The translations under genes and the position numbers were made by a program. Below, one piece after another: positions 32,062-40,272 of a DNA stretch of 64,000 bases (position 1 is the stretch's first letter; every line of letters begins with the position of its first letter). The DNA is taken from NCBI GenBank assembly GCA_045605385.1, contig JAZUPW010000008.1, positions 1-64,000 on the forward strand, in the 5' to 3' direction. This stretch comes from SIG607 sp045605385 (GTDB lineage Bacteria > Bacillota > Clostridia > Oscillospirales > Acutalibacteraceae). Under the pieces are notes generated by a model that did no database searches, had not been told where the DNA came from, and saw only the letters and a list, made by a program, of their open reading frames with translations.

Positions 32062-33168
32062 ATGAACGAAAGAAAAATATGCTTTGGTGAAAATCTTAAA
32101 AACTTAAGAAAAAAGGCGCACATTACACGCGCAGCTCTGGCAGAACAAATATCATACAGCGAAAAATCCATTGAAAAATGGGAAATGGGAAGCAGCATTC
32201 CTCCCGTTGCAAGTATTTGCAGAATTGCCGATATTTTCGCAGTAAGCATTGACAGTTTGCTTTTTATGCAAAACAGTGAAATAAACTATCTGCTTGGAAT
32301 TGACGGCGGCGGTACAAAAACCGAAATGCTGTTGTGCGATATAAACGGAAATGAGTTAAACAGGCTCACCCTTGAAGGTTGTAACCCCGTTGATATAGGT
32401 ATAGAAAGATGTAAAAGTATTTTAAGCGAAGGTATAAGGAAAATCTGTAACGATATAAACGTTGCAGAAGTTTCAACTTTTGCAGGTCTTGCAGGGGGTA
32501 TAAGCGGTGATAACCAAAAGAAGATAAACAAATTTTTATCTTCTTTTGGCTTCGGTGCTTTTGCCAACGGAAGTGATACCGAAAACGCACTTGAATGCGC
32601 TTTAAAGGGGGACGACGGTATTGCTGTAATTATGGGCACGGGAATAATTGCCTTTGCACAGAAAAGCGGAGAACGAAAACGCATAGGCGGATGGGGATAT
32701 TTAATAGATAAAGGCGGCAGCGGTTATAACTTAGGTGCCGATGCTCTTGACTGTGCCTTTAAATATATTGATTCGCGAAACGGAAGTAAAGTAATAAAAG
32801 AACTTCTTGAAAAAGAAACAGGAAAACCCTTGTCTGCTTGTGTACCCGCCATTCATTCGGGCGGTAAAAGATATATTGCTTCTTTTGCAAAGGTGGTTTT
32901 TGAAGCCTATGAACAAAATGATATGTTTGCTAAAAACATTATAGACCGCAATATAAAAGAGGTTTGTGAAATTATAAAAGCAGGTCTTGCCTTTACAAAT
33001 AACTGTAAAAAAGTTGTTATTTGTGGAGGTCTTGCAAACAAAGGCGATATATTATTACCTTTTTTTAATAAATATTTAAACGATGATGTTTTAATTGAGT
33101 TTTTTAATAAACCAATGGTAAACGGCGCAGTGGCAATTGCAAAAAAGGAGATAAAAGAAAATGCTTAA
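32062..33168 (+). CDS. XRE DNA-binding domain fused to a BadF/BcrA-type GlcNAc/MurNAc kinase
   Basis: 368 residues. Residues ~8-62 are a Cro/C1 helix-turn-helix (ENLKNLRKKAHITRAALAEQ, YSEKSIEKWEMGSSIPPVAS). From ~70 on it is an ASKHA sugar kinase: LLGIDGGGTKTEMLL (phosphate 1), ECALKGDDGIAVIMGTG (phosphate 2), DKGGSGYNLGADAL and VVICGGLANKG (adenosine). BadF-type kinases include MurNAc/GlcNAc kinases. It overlaps murQ by 8 bases, so the likely substrate is MurNAc, giving MurNAc-6-P for MurQ. The fused DNA-binding domain suggests that the enzyme also regulates transcription according to sugar. The ATG at 32062 has a GGAAGTG site. Confidence 0.88.
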   Translation: MNERKICFGENLKNLRKKAHITRAALAEQISYSEKSIEKWEMGSSIPPVASICRIADIFAVSIDSLLFMQNSEINYLLGIDGGGTKTEMLLCDINGNELNRLTLEGCNPVDIGIERCKSILSEGIRKICNDINVAEVSTFAGLAGGISGDNQKKINKFLSSFGFGAFANGSDTENALECALKGDDGIAVIMGTGIIAFAQKSGERKRIGGWGYLIDKGGSGYNLGADALDCAFKYIDSRNGSKVIKELLEKETGKPLSACVPAIHSGGKRYIASFAKVVFEAYEQNDMFAKNIIDRNIKEVCEIIKAGLAFTNNCKKVVICGGLANKGDILLPFFNKYLNDDVLIEFFNKPMVNGAVAIAKKEIKENA

Positions 33169-33961
33169 AACCGAAATGAGAAATGAAAACACATACGATA
33201 TAGGAACAAAAAATACTATAGACGTATTGAAAATTATGAACAAAGAAAACCAAAACGTTATAACCGCCATAGAAAACGCTTTAACGGATATTGCAAAGGC
33301 TTGCGATATGGTTACGCAAACCATAAAAAACGGCGGAAGAGTTTTTTATATAGGCGCAGGTACTTCGGGAAGATTAGGGGTTTGCGATGCCGCAGAATGT
33401 CCCCCAACCTTTGGCGTGCCGCAGGACCTTTTTAACGGCATAATTGCCGGAGGAATGGACTGTATGTTCAAGGCTGCCGAAGACGCTGAGGACAGTGCCG
33501 CCCTTTGTGTAAACGATTTAAAAGCGCACAACTTTAGCGAAAACGACATTGTAATAGGCATTTCTGCTTCTGGAAGCGCCGAATATGTTGTAAGCGGTAT
33601 TCTTTACGCCAAAAGCATTAATGCAAAAACCGTTTCTGTTTCCAATAATCCCGACACCTATTTAGGCGATAAAGCCGACGTTAATATATGCGCCGATACA
33701 GGCCCTGAAGTTATAACGGGTTCTACACGAATGAAAGCGGGTACGGCACAGAAAATTATTCTTAATATGATATCTACCACCGCTATGATAAAATGCGGTT
33801 ACGTTTATGAAAATCTTATGATAAACCTAAAACCCACCAATAAAAAGTTAAAAGCCCGTATGGTGGGAATTGTTAAAGAAATACTTAAATGCGATACTAC
33901 TACCGCCGAGCAAAAATTGGAAGAAAACAGCTGGAACATAAAGATGGCTGTTGAAAATTAA
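33161..33961 (+). CDS. murQ: N-acetylmuramic acid 6-phosphate etherase
   Basis: 266 residues. SIS-domain enzyme that cleaves the lactyl ether of MurNAc-6-P to GlcNAc-6-P and D-lactate in wall recycling. Motifs VFYIGAGTSGRLGVCDAAEC followed by PPTFG (catalytic Glu), ISASGSAEYV, and GPEVITGSTRMKAGTAQK are all present. It is about 30 residues shorter at the C-terminus than typical MurQ, ending just after the LEENSWNIKMAV helix. Translation is coupled to the kinase through the 8-base overlap. Confidence 0.95.
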   Translation: MLKTEMRNENTYDIGTKNTIDVLKIMNKENQNVITAIENALTDIAKACDMVTQTIKNGGRVFYIGAGTSGRLGVCDAAECPPTFGVPQDLFNGIIAGGMDCMFKAAEDAEDSAALCVNDLKAHNFSENDIVIGISASGSAEYVVSGILYAKSINAKTVSVSNNPDTYLGDKADVNICADTGPEVITGSTRMKAGTAQKIILNMISTTAMIKCGYVYENLMINLKPTNKKLKARMVGIVKEILKCDTTTAEQKLEENSWNIKMAVEN

Positions 33962-34040
33962 CTTTTTAAATATTTTTATAGACTTTTTATTGTTTGTGTG
34001 CTATAATGCGGAAGTAAATAAAAGTAAAGGAGAAAAAAAT

Positions 34041-34631
34041 GTGAAGCGTATTCTATCTTTTGTTTTAGTTCTGCTTGTTATTTTTAGTTTTGCCGCTTGT
34101 AAAGGAAAAGAAGTCGGTACTCCCATTTCGGTTGAAGAACTTCCAAAAGTGGCTTTTTCAGACTTGTTTGTATATGCACTTGATCCCGATGATTGGCATT
34201 CTTCATTCACTTTAAGAAAAGACGGCAGTTTCAGAGGTAAATACTTCACCGAAAAGAAAGACTCAACGGGTGAGGGTTACCCAAACGGCACTGTTTATTA
34301 CTGTGATTACTACGGTTACTTTACCGATTTTAAAAAACTTAACGATTATTCCTATTCAATGCACTTAGATAAAGTTAATACACAAGATTATATAGGTAAA
34401 GAAACTATAGAAAATGGCGTAAGAAGAATAGTTACTTACCCTTACGGAATAGAATCGGGTGAAGAGTTTATTCTTTACACTCCCGAAACTCCCGTTAACA
34501 AAGTTAGTTCCAAAGCGCTTGTTTGGTGGCCCGATTTTAAAGAGCATCAGACTTCGCCAAAAGAAAAACTTGGCTGCTATGCAATTGTTAACGTAAAGAC
34601 AAACGAAGCTTTTTTTGTACTTGACAAGTAA
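34041..34631 (+). CDS. small secreted lipoprotein
   Basis: 196 residues from GTG at 34041. Signal peptide (V/M)KRILSFVLVLLVIFSFAAC with lipobox Cys20, then a beta-rich domain of unknown family. AAAGGAG lies 8 bases before the GTG. An out-of-frame ATG at 34039 overlaps this start and is followed at once by TGA, so the only useful start is GTG. Follows murQ by 79 bases; whether it belongs to wall recycling is unknown. Confidence 0.78.
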   Translation: MKRILSFVLVLLVIFSFAACKGKEVGTPISVEELPKVAFSDLFVYALDPDDWHSSFTLRKDGSFRGKYFTEKKDSTGEGYPNGTVYYCDYYGYFTDFKKLNDYSYSMHLDKVNTQDYIGKETIENGVRRIVTYPYGIESGEEFILYTPETPVNKVSSKALVWWPDFKEHQTSPKEKLGCYAIVNVKTNEAFFVLDK

Positions 34632-34697
34632 AAATAATGGATAATTTGTACAGCACTTAATTTGACGACAAATTCCGCATACTGCATTGACTATTTA

Positions 34698-34739
34698 CTC
34701 AATAGCAAGGAACTTGCCCTGCTATTGAGTATTTTTATG
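34698..34739 (+). terminator. probable rho-independent terminator
   Basis: ACTCAATAGCA / TGCTATTGAGT with an inner AAGG..CCTT-like loop and a TATTTTTAT tail. Confidence 0.75.
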
Positions 34740-34770
34740 TTTATAATTCATTTTCAAGGAAGTATTATTT

Positions 34771-36057
34771 ATGCAAACACTACTAAGTCTTTCAATCGCT
34801 ATGTTTTCAGGCCTTATGCTTTCGCGTTTAGCAAAAAAAATAAAATTGCCTGCCGTTACCGCTTATCTTGTTGCGGGCATTCTTGTGGGCCCTTATTTTT
34901 TAGGTGCATTTCACGTTCAGGGGCTCGGCTTTACAAGTATGCAGGATATTAATACATATTCTCTTTTAAGCGACGTCGCATTAGGCTTTATTGCCTTTTC
35001 AATTGGTAACGAATTCCGCTTGGCGTCTTTAAAACAAACAGGAAAACAAGCCACCGTTATAGGCATTATTCAGGCAGTATTTACTACCCTTATTGTAGAT
35101 GCCGTTCTTATTGGCGTTCACTTTATAATACCCGATAAATTACCCCTTACAAGCGCAATAGTATTAGGTGCAGTTGCTTCGGCTACCGCCCCTGCCGCTA
35201 CCCTTATGGTTGTTCGCCAGTATAAATCAAAAGGCCCTCTTACCGATATCCTTCTGCCAATTGTTGCTTTAGACGATGCCGTTGGTCTTGTTTTATTCGC
35301 GGTATCATTCGGTATTGCAAAAGCATTAATTTCGGGAAGTATTGACTTTATTTCCGTAATTTTAGAACCTGTGCTTGAAGTTGTTCTTTCATTACTTTTA
35401 GGCCTTGTTATGGGACTTTTATTTACCTATTTTGAAAAATTCTTTCATTCGCGTTCAAAGCGTCTTACAATGTCTGTAACCTTTGTATTTTTAACCGTTG
35501 CTTTTTCTATGCTGAAATTTGAAGTTTTCGGTGTAAAAATTGCTTTTTCTTCATTACTTGTTTGTATGATGCTTGGTACTGCATTTTGCAACCTGTGTGA
35601 TTTTTCCGAAGAACTTATGGAACGTGTAGAACGCTGGAGCGCTCCTCTTCTTGTATTGTTCTTTGTTATAAGCGGTGCCGAACTTGAACTTTCCACCTTT
35701 AAGGACGTACTTATTATATGCATTGGTCTTGTTTACGTATTATCTCGCTGTGTGGGTAAATACTTTGGCGCCAGTCTCAGCGCTAAATCGGTTAAATGCA
35801 CCGACAGTATTGTTAAATACTTAGGAATAACACTATTCCCGCAAGCAGGCGTTGCGCTTGGTATGGCTATGAAAGCCGAAGAACTCGGAAGCAGTGGTAT
35901 AATTGTTGCAAACATAACCTTGTTTTCGGTACTGATTTACGAACTTTTCGGTCCTTTCCTTACAAAGATTGCTCTTACAAAAGCGGGCGAAATAAATCCG
36001 GACGAAAAGGTCAGCGCAAGACATTTGTTTATGCACCACAAACAAATTAAACATTAA
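34771..36057 (+). CDS. cation:proton antiporter (CPA2/KefB type membrane domain)
   Basis: 428 residues, about 12-13 membrane helices. LSRLAKKIKLPAVTAYLVAG at the start and ALDDAVGLVLFAVSFGIAK in the middle (the two-Asp ion-binding helix, DD) are typical of Na+/H+ or K+/H+ exchangers; no cytoplasmic TrkA-N domain is attached. Probably sets cytoplasmic pH or salt. Preceded by a terminator, followed by one. Confidence 0.9.
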   Translation: MQTLLSLSIAMFSGLMLSRLAKKIKLPAVTAYLVAGILVGPYFLGAFHVQGLGFTSMQDINTYSLLSDVALGFIAFSIGNEFRLASLKQTGKQATVIGIIQAVFTTLIVDAVLIGVHFIIPDKLPLTSAIVLGAVASATAPAATLMVVRQYKSKGPLTDILLPIVALDDAVGLVLFAVSFGIAKALISGSIDFISVILEPVLEVVLSLLLGLVMGLLFTYFEKFFHSRSKRLTMSVTFVFLTVAFSMLKFEVFGVKIAFSSLLVCMMLGTAFCNLCDFSEELMERVERWSAPLLVLFFVISGAELELSTFKDVLIICIGLVYVLSRCVGKYFGASLSAKSVKCTDSIVKYLGITLFPQAGVALGMAMKAEELGSSGIIVANITLFSVLIYELFGPFLTKIALTKAGEINPDEKVSARHLFMHHKQIKH

Positions 36058-36070
36058 ATTATTGAAATTT

Positions 36071-36107
36071 CTGCTCTTGTATGCTACCATATAAGAGCAG
36101 ACTTTTT
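36071..36107 (+). terminator. rho-independent terminator
   Basis: CTGCTCTT (36071-36078) / AAGAGCAG (36093-36100) followed by ACTTTTTT. Confidence 0.8.
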
Positions 36108-36125
36108 TATAAAGGAGTTTTTATT

Positions 36126-36908
36126 ATGATAAATCTTTGGGAAAATGCTCCGGGCACTGTGCTTGAAACCCCAAGCATTACACCGTTTATACCTGAAAAC
36201 AAAAAAACCGATGCCGCAGTTGTTATATTCCCCGGCGGAGGTTACGGTGGAAGAGCTAACCACGAAGGCGCAGGCTATGCAGAATTTTTAAATTATCACG
36301 GAATTACCGCTTTCGTTGTAAACTACCGTGTAAAACCGCATACTTTTCCGCTTGAACTTCTTGACGCAAGAAGAGCAGTACGTTTTGTAAGAGCGAAAGC
36401 CAATGAATACGGTATAAGTAAAGATAAAATTGCAGTTATGGGTTCAAGCGCAGGAGGACATCTTGCCGCGCTTGTTTCTACCTATACAAAGCCTATAGAC
36501 TTTGAAGGCCTTGATGAAATTGATAACGAGAATTATTTACCCAACGCGCAAATTCTTTGCTACCCTGTTATTTGCCATCCGCAAGGCGATGGCGTTGCCC
36601 ACGCAGGTAGTTATATAAATCTTTTGGGCGATAATTACGCTTCATTTGCAAAAGAAGTTGACCCTGCGCTTAACGTTACCGAAGCAACTCCCCGCGCTTT
36701 TATCTGGCATACCGCAAACGACGGCGGTGTAAACGTTATAAACAGTTACACCTATGCAACGGCTTTAAGAAAAAACTGTGTTTCAGCGGAAATGCATATT
36801 TTCCCAAACGGCCCCCACGGCTTAGGTCTTGCCGAAAACAACCCTCACGTTGCTCAGTGGTCAAAACTTCTTATTAATTGGTTTAAAGAAATAAAATGGC
36901 TTGAATAA
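36126..36908 (+). CDS. alpha/beta hydrolase (acetyl-esterase type)
   Basis: 260 residues from the ATG at 36126, which follows AAAGGAG. AVVIFPGGGYGGRANHEG holds the oxyanion hole, MGSSAGGHLAALV the nucleophile Ser, HTANDGGV the Asp and FPNGPHGLGLA the His. Such BD-FAE/AXE-like esterases deacetylate xylan or other sugars and are common in carbohydrate-degrading Clostridia. No signal peptide. Single gene with a terminator downstream. Confidence 0.88.
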   Translation: MINLWENAPGTVLETPSITPFIPENKKTDAAVVIFPGGGYGGRANHEGAGYAEFLNYHGITAFVVNYRVKPHTFPLELLDARRAVRFVRAKANEYGISKDKIAVMGSSAGGHLAALVSTYTKPIDFEGLDEIDNENYLPNAQILCYPVICHPQGDGVAHAGSYINLLGDNYASFAKEVDPALNVTEATPRAFIWHTANDGGVNVINSYTYATALRKNCVSAEMHIFPNGPHGLGLAENNPHVAQWSKLLINWFKEIKWLE

Positions 36909-36913
36909 ACTTG

Positions 36914-36947
36914 AAATCCGCACTTTAAATTTTGTGCGGATTTTTTA
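36914..36947 (+). terminator. rho-independent terminator
   Basis: AAATCCGCAC (36914-36923) / GTGCGGATTT (36934-36943) followed by a T run. Confidence 0.9.
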
Positions 36948-37021
36948 TTGACTTCAATGTAAAAGAAGTGTATAATTAAAATGTTGATTTTTCAACAAAC
37001 AATTATTTGGAGTTGTTTTTT

Positions 37022-37474
37022 GTGTTAGAAAGATTTGAAAAGTTTTCTTTTGCTATTTCCAAAATTTCACGCTGTTGGAACAAAATTGCGGCAGAAGAAA
37101 TGGAAAAGTACAGCCTTAAAGGGCCCTGCGCTTTATATTTGCTTACCATTTACCGAAATGATGGCGGAATTACCGTAACAAAACTTGCCGAAATCTGTTC
37201 AAGAGATAAGGCTGATGTTTCACGTGCAGTTTCGCTTATGGAAACGGGTGGTCTTGTAGTTAAAGAAAGCATGGGGCAAAATCTGTACCGCGCAAAAATA
37301 ATGCTTACCGAAAAAGGCAAAAAAGCCGCCGAAAACGTAAGTAAGCGCGCTTGTCTTGCGGTTGATACCGCAGGAAACGGCGTAAACGATGAAGACCGCA
37401 TAACCTTTTACAACACATTAGAACATATTGCCGAAAACCTTGAAAAAATTTGTAACAACGGTTTGCCCGAATAG
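37022..37474 (+). CDS. MarR-family transcriptional regulator
   Basis: 150 residues starting at GTG 37022, 9 bases after TTGGAG. The winged helix-turn-helix is seen in ITVTKLAEICSRDKADVSRA, VSLMETGGLVVKE and the wing YRAKIMLTEKGKKAA. The upstream TTG at 37007 is inside the ribosome site. It is 10 bases from the DegV gene and probably co-transcribed with it and the HAD gene. Confidence 0.88.
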   Translation: MLERFEKFSFAISKISRCWNKIAAEEMEKYSLKGPCALYLLTIYRNDGGITVTKLAEICSRDKADVSRAVSLMETGGLVVKESMGQNLYRAKIMLTEKGKKAAENVSKRACLAVDTAGNGVNDEDRITFYNTLEHIAENLEKICNNGLPE

Positions 37475-37484
37475 GAGAAAATTT

Positions 37485-38351
37485 ATGAGTAATTTTATTA
37501 TATGCACCGATTCAGCCTGTGATTTAAGTGAGGAAGTTTTAAAGCAGTGGAACGTTCCCTGTTTAAACCTTAAGTTCCGTTTTGAAGGCGAAGATAAAGA
37601 ATACGGTAATTACGATATGCCCACAACCGAATTTTATAACAAAATGCGCGAGGGCGCTATAGCAAGAACTGCGGCGCTCAATCCCGAAGATTTTGCAGGT
37701 TGTTTTAAAGAATTTGCAAAAGCGGGAAATGACGTTCTCTGCCTTGCTTTTTCATCGGGACTAAGCACCACTTACAACTCGGCAAGAATTGCCGCAAGTG
37801 AAGTGGAAGAAGAATTTCCCGAAAGAAAAATTATTGTAATAGATACTCTTTGCGCCTCTGCAGGTCAGGGACTTTTACTTCGCCTTGCGCTTAACAAACA
37901 AAGTCAAGGCTCTGATATTAACGAAACGGCAGAATACGTAACCAATACAGTACCTAAAATCTGCCATTGGTTTACGGTAGATGACCTTGTATATTTAAAA
38001 CGCGGCGGAAGAGTAAGCCCTACCGTCGCTTTGGTCGGAACAGTATTAGGCATTAAACCCGTGCTTCACGTTGATAACGAAGGTCATTTAATAAGCAAAA
38101 TGAAGGTGCGCGGCAGAAAAACCGCCCTTAACACCCTTGCTGAAAAATACGGTGAACTTGCCGATAAGGATTGTGAACAGATTGTATATATAAGTCAGGC
38201 AGACTGTATGCAAGAAGCCGAATATCTTGCAGAAATATTAAAAGAAAAATACGGCGTAACAGTAAATATTATTACAAATATAGGCCCAGTTATCGGCGCA
38301 CATTCAGGCCCAGGTACTATGGCTCTGTTCTTTGTTGGAAAGGAACGTTGA
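37485..38351 (+). CDS. DegV-family fatty-acid-binding protein
   Basis: 288 residues. FIICTDSACDLSEEVL at the start, LSSGLSTTY-type motif (AFSSGLSTTYNSARIA), VDDLVYLKRGGRVSP and GPVIGAHSGPGTMALFFVG at the end are the DegV hallmarks. DegV/FakB proteins hold a fatty acid for phosphorylation by FakA, feeding host or recycled fatty acids into phospholipids. The ATG at 37485 follows AGGAG. The HAD gene starts 2 bases after its stop. Confidence 0.94.
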   Translation: MSNFIICTDSACDLSEEVLKQWNVPCLNLKFRFEGEDKEYGNYDMPTTEFYNKMREGAIARTAALNPEDFAGCFKEFAKAGNDVLCLAFSSGLSTTYNSARIAASEVEEEFPERKIIVIDTLCASAGQGLLLRLALNKQSQGSDINETAEYVTNTVPKICHWFTVDDLVYLKRGGRVSPTVALVGTVLGIKPVLHVDNEGHLISKMKVRGRKTALNTLAEKYGELADKDCEQIVYISQADCMQEAEYLAEILKEKYGVTVNIITNIGPVIGAHSGPGTMALFFVGKER

Positions 38352-38353
38352 TA

Positions 38354-39064
38354 ATGAGTTTAAAGGCTGTTCTTTTTGACCTTGACGGAACTCTGCTTCC
38401 TATGGATATGGATACCTTTGTAAATGCATATTTCGGGTTGCTTGTTAAAAAGTTGGCGCCACTAGGTTACAATGGCGAAAAATTAATAGCCTCTATTTGG
38501 TCAGGCACTAAGGCTATGGTTTTAAATAACGGTAAAAAAACAAATGAAGAGGTTTTCTGGGATTATTTCTGCAGCGTTTTCGGTAAAGAAGCAATAAACG
38601 ACCAACCTGTTTTTGATGAATATTACCGTAATGACTTTAACAAGGTTAAAGAAGTTTGCGGATATAACGAAAAGGCAAATGTAACCGTTAAAATTTTAAA
38701 AGAAAAAGGCTTACGTCTGGTTCTTGCTACCAACCCTATATTCCCAAAAATTGCAACACAAAACCGCGCAAAATGGGCAGGACTTGACATAAATGATTTT
38801 GAATTTTACACAACCTACGAAAATTCATATTTTTGTAAACCAAACCTTGAATACTACAAATATATATTAGATAAGTTAAACCTTAATGCCGAAGAATGTC
38901 TTATGGTAGGAAACGACGTCAGTGAAGATTTAATTGCCGAAATCTTAGGTATGAAAGTTTTTTTGCTTGACGACTGTATTTTAAACAAAGAAAACAAAGA
39001 CGTTTCTGCATACAATAAAGGCAATTTCGACGAACTTTTAAAATATATTGACACAATTCAATAA
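38354..39064 (+). CDS. HAD-family hydrolase
   Basis: 236 residues. KAVLFDLDGTLLPMD (nucleophile Asp, DxD), LVLATNPIFP (motif II with Thr), CKPNLEYYKYIL (motif III Lys) and CLMVGNDVSEDL (motif IV) are all present. Likely a small phosphatase; the substrate is unknown. It starts 2 bases after the DegV gene, with the AAAGGAAC ribosome site inside that gene. Confidence 0.9.
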   Translation: MSLKAVLFDLDGTLLPMDMDTFVNAYFGLLVKKLAPLGYNGEKLIASIWSGTKAMVLNNGKKTNEEVFWDYFCSVFGKEAINDQPVFDEYYRNDFNKVKEVCGYNEKANVTVKILKEKGLRLVLATNPIFPKIATQNRAKWAGLDINDFEFYTTYENSYFCKPNLEYYKYILDKLNLNAEECLMVGNDVSEDLIAEILGMKVFLLDDCILNKENKDVSAYNKGNFDELLKYIDTIQ

Positions 39065-39067
39065 TTG

Positions 39068-39097
39068 TTGACAAAATATACTCTTACCCTTTATAAT
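39068..39097 (+). promoter_or_regulatory. strong promoter of the SPFH gene
   Basis: TTGACA at 39068-39073, 18-base spacer, TATAAT at 39092-39097. The -10 lies in the left arm of a long inverted repeat. Confidence 0.75.
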
Positions 39098-39142
39098 AAA
39101 TACAGGCATAATTTATTTTTGCCGACATTTATTATAAAGGGT
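39086..39142 (+). promoter_or_regulatory. 16-bp perfect inverted repeat spanning -10 box and ribosome site
   Basis: ACCCTTTATAATAAAT (39086-39101) and ATTTATTATAAAGGGT (39127-39142) with a 25-base loop. The left arm contains the TATAAT, the right arm the AAAGGG of the ribosome site. RNA from upstream could fold and hide the ribosome site, while RNA started at this promoter would lack the left arm. Confidence 0.6.
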
Positions 39143-39150
39143 GGTTTTTT

Positions 39151-40092
39151 ATGACAATTGCTATTATTATTGCTGTTTTGGTGGTTCTGATTTTACTGTG
39201 TTTACGAATTGTACCGCAAGCCACAGAACACGTTATTGAAAGACTTGGTAAATATAACAAAACCTGGGAAGCAGGTCTTCATTTTTTGGTTCCTGTTATA
39301 GACCGTGTTGCTAAAAGAGTAACCTTAAAAGAACAGGTGCTTGATTCTCCCCCACAGCCCGTTATTACAAAGGATAACGTTACAATGCAAATTGATACCG
39401 TTGTTTATTTTAAAGTCTTCGATGCAAAACTTTTCACTTACGGTGCAGTAAATCCTATCAGCGCACTTTCTAACCTTACTGCAACAACACTTCGTAACAT
39501 TGTTGGTGAATTAGAACTTGACGATACTTTAACTTCGCGTGACACCATTAACGGCAAAATGACCGAAATACTTGATTCTGCCACCGACCAATGGGGCATC
39601 AAAGTTAACCGCGTTGAACTTAAAAACATTATTCCGCCTGCCGAAATTCAAAATGCTATGGAAAAGCAGATGAAAGCCGAACGTGACCGCCGCGAAACCT
39701 TGCTTGAAGCAGAAGGTCACAAGGCAGCCGTTATCACACGCGCTGAAGGTGATAAACAGGCTATGATTCTTGCCGCCGAAGGTGAACGCGATGCAAGAAT
39801 TGCCCGCGCAGAAGGCGAAGCAAAGGCTATTTTCCTTGCTAAAAAGGCAGAAGCCGACGGTCTTGCCGCATTAAAAGATGCCGGCGCAGACAATGCGGTT
39901 TTGGAACTTAAAAAATACGAAGCGCTTATTGCTATGTCTAACGGCAAGGCTTCTAAAATAATAGTTCCTACCGACGTTGTTGAAATGACAAAGAGTAACG
40001 TAGTGTTTTCCGAAACAACAGGTCTTGGTGATAATACACCGTCTGCAAAAGACCTTCCTGCTGAAAAGAAAAAAGACATTTGCTGTGATTAA
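39151..40092 (+). CDS. SPFH/Band-7 membrane protein (stomatin/slipin type)
   Basis: 313 residues. One N-terminal membrane helix (AIIIAVLVVLILLCLRIVP), then the Band-7 domain (VIERLGKYNKTWEAGLHFLV, VTMQIDTVVYFKVFD, LRNIVGELELDD) and a long Ala/Glu-rich coiled coil (EGDKQAMILAAEGERDARIA). Such proteins assemble in the membrane as scaffolds, often with an NfeD partner; none is next to it here. Own strong promoter. Confidence 0.93.
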   Translation: MTIAIIIAVLVVLILLCLRIVPQATEHVIERLGKYNKTWEAGLHFLVPVIDRVAKRVTLKEQVLDSPPQPVITKDNVTMQIDTVVYFKVFDAKLFTYGAVNPISALSNLTATTLRNIVGELELDDTLTSRDTINGKMTEILDSATDQWGIKVNRVELKNIIPPAEIQNAMEKQMKAERDRRETLLEAEGHKAAVITRAEGDKQAMILAAEGERDARIARAEGEAKAIFLAKKAEADGLAALKDAGADNAVLELKKYEALIAMSNGKASKIIVPTDVVEMTKSNVVFSETTGLGDNTPSAKDLPAEKKKDICCD

Positions 40093-40106
40093 GACAAAAT
40101 AAATAT

Positions 40107-40147
40107 TAAAAAATCGCTGAAATTTTAAAGTTTCGGCGATTTTTTGT
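40107..40147 (+). terminator. rho-independent terminator
   Basis: AAAAATCGCTGAAA pairs with TTTCGGCGATTTTT; T tract follows. Confidence 0.85.
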
Positions 40148-40173
40148 TTTGAAATTAACAAATGCCTTTGAAA

Positions 40174-40203
40174 TTGACATTTACTTTTTAACAAAAATAT
40201 TAT
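40174..40203 (+). promoter_or_regulatory. promoter of the dockerin protein gene
   Basis: TTGACA at 40174-40179, 18-base spacer, TATTAT at 40198-40203. The leader RNA is about 60 bases. Confidence 0.6.
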
Positions 40204-40272
40204 ATATTATAGTTATGAATTTGTTTTTATTATATAAAAACAGTTTAAATTTTTAAGAAAAGAGGATTTTTT

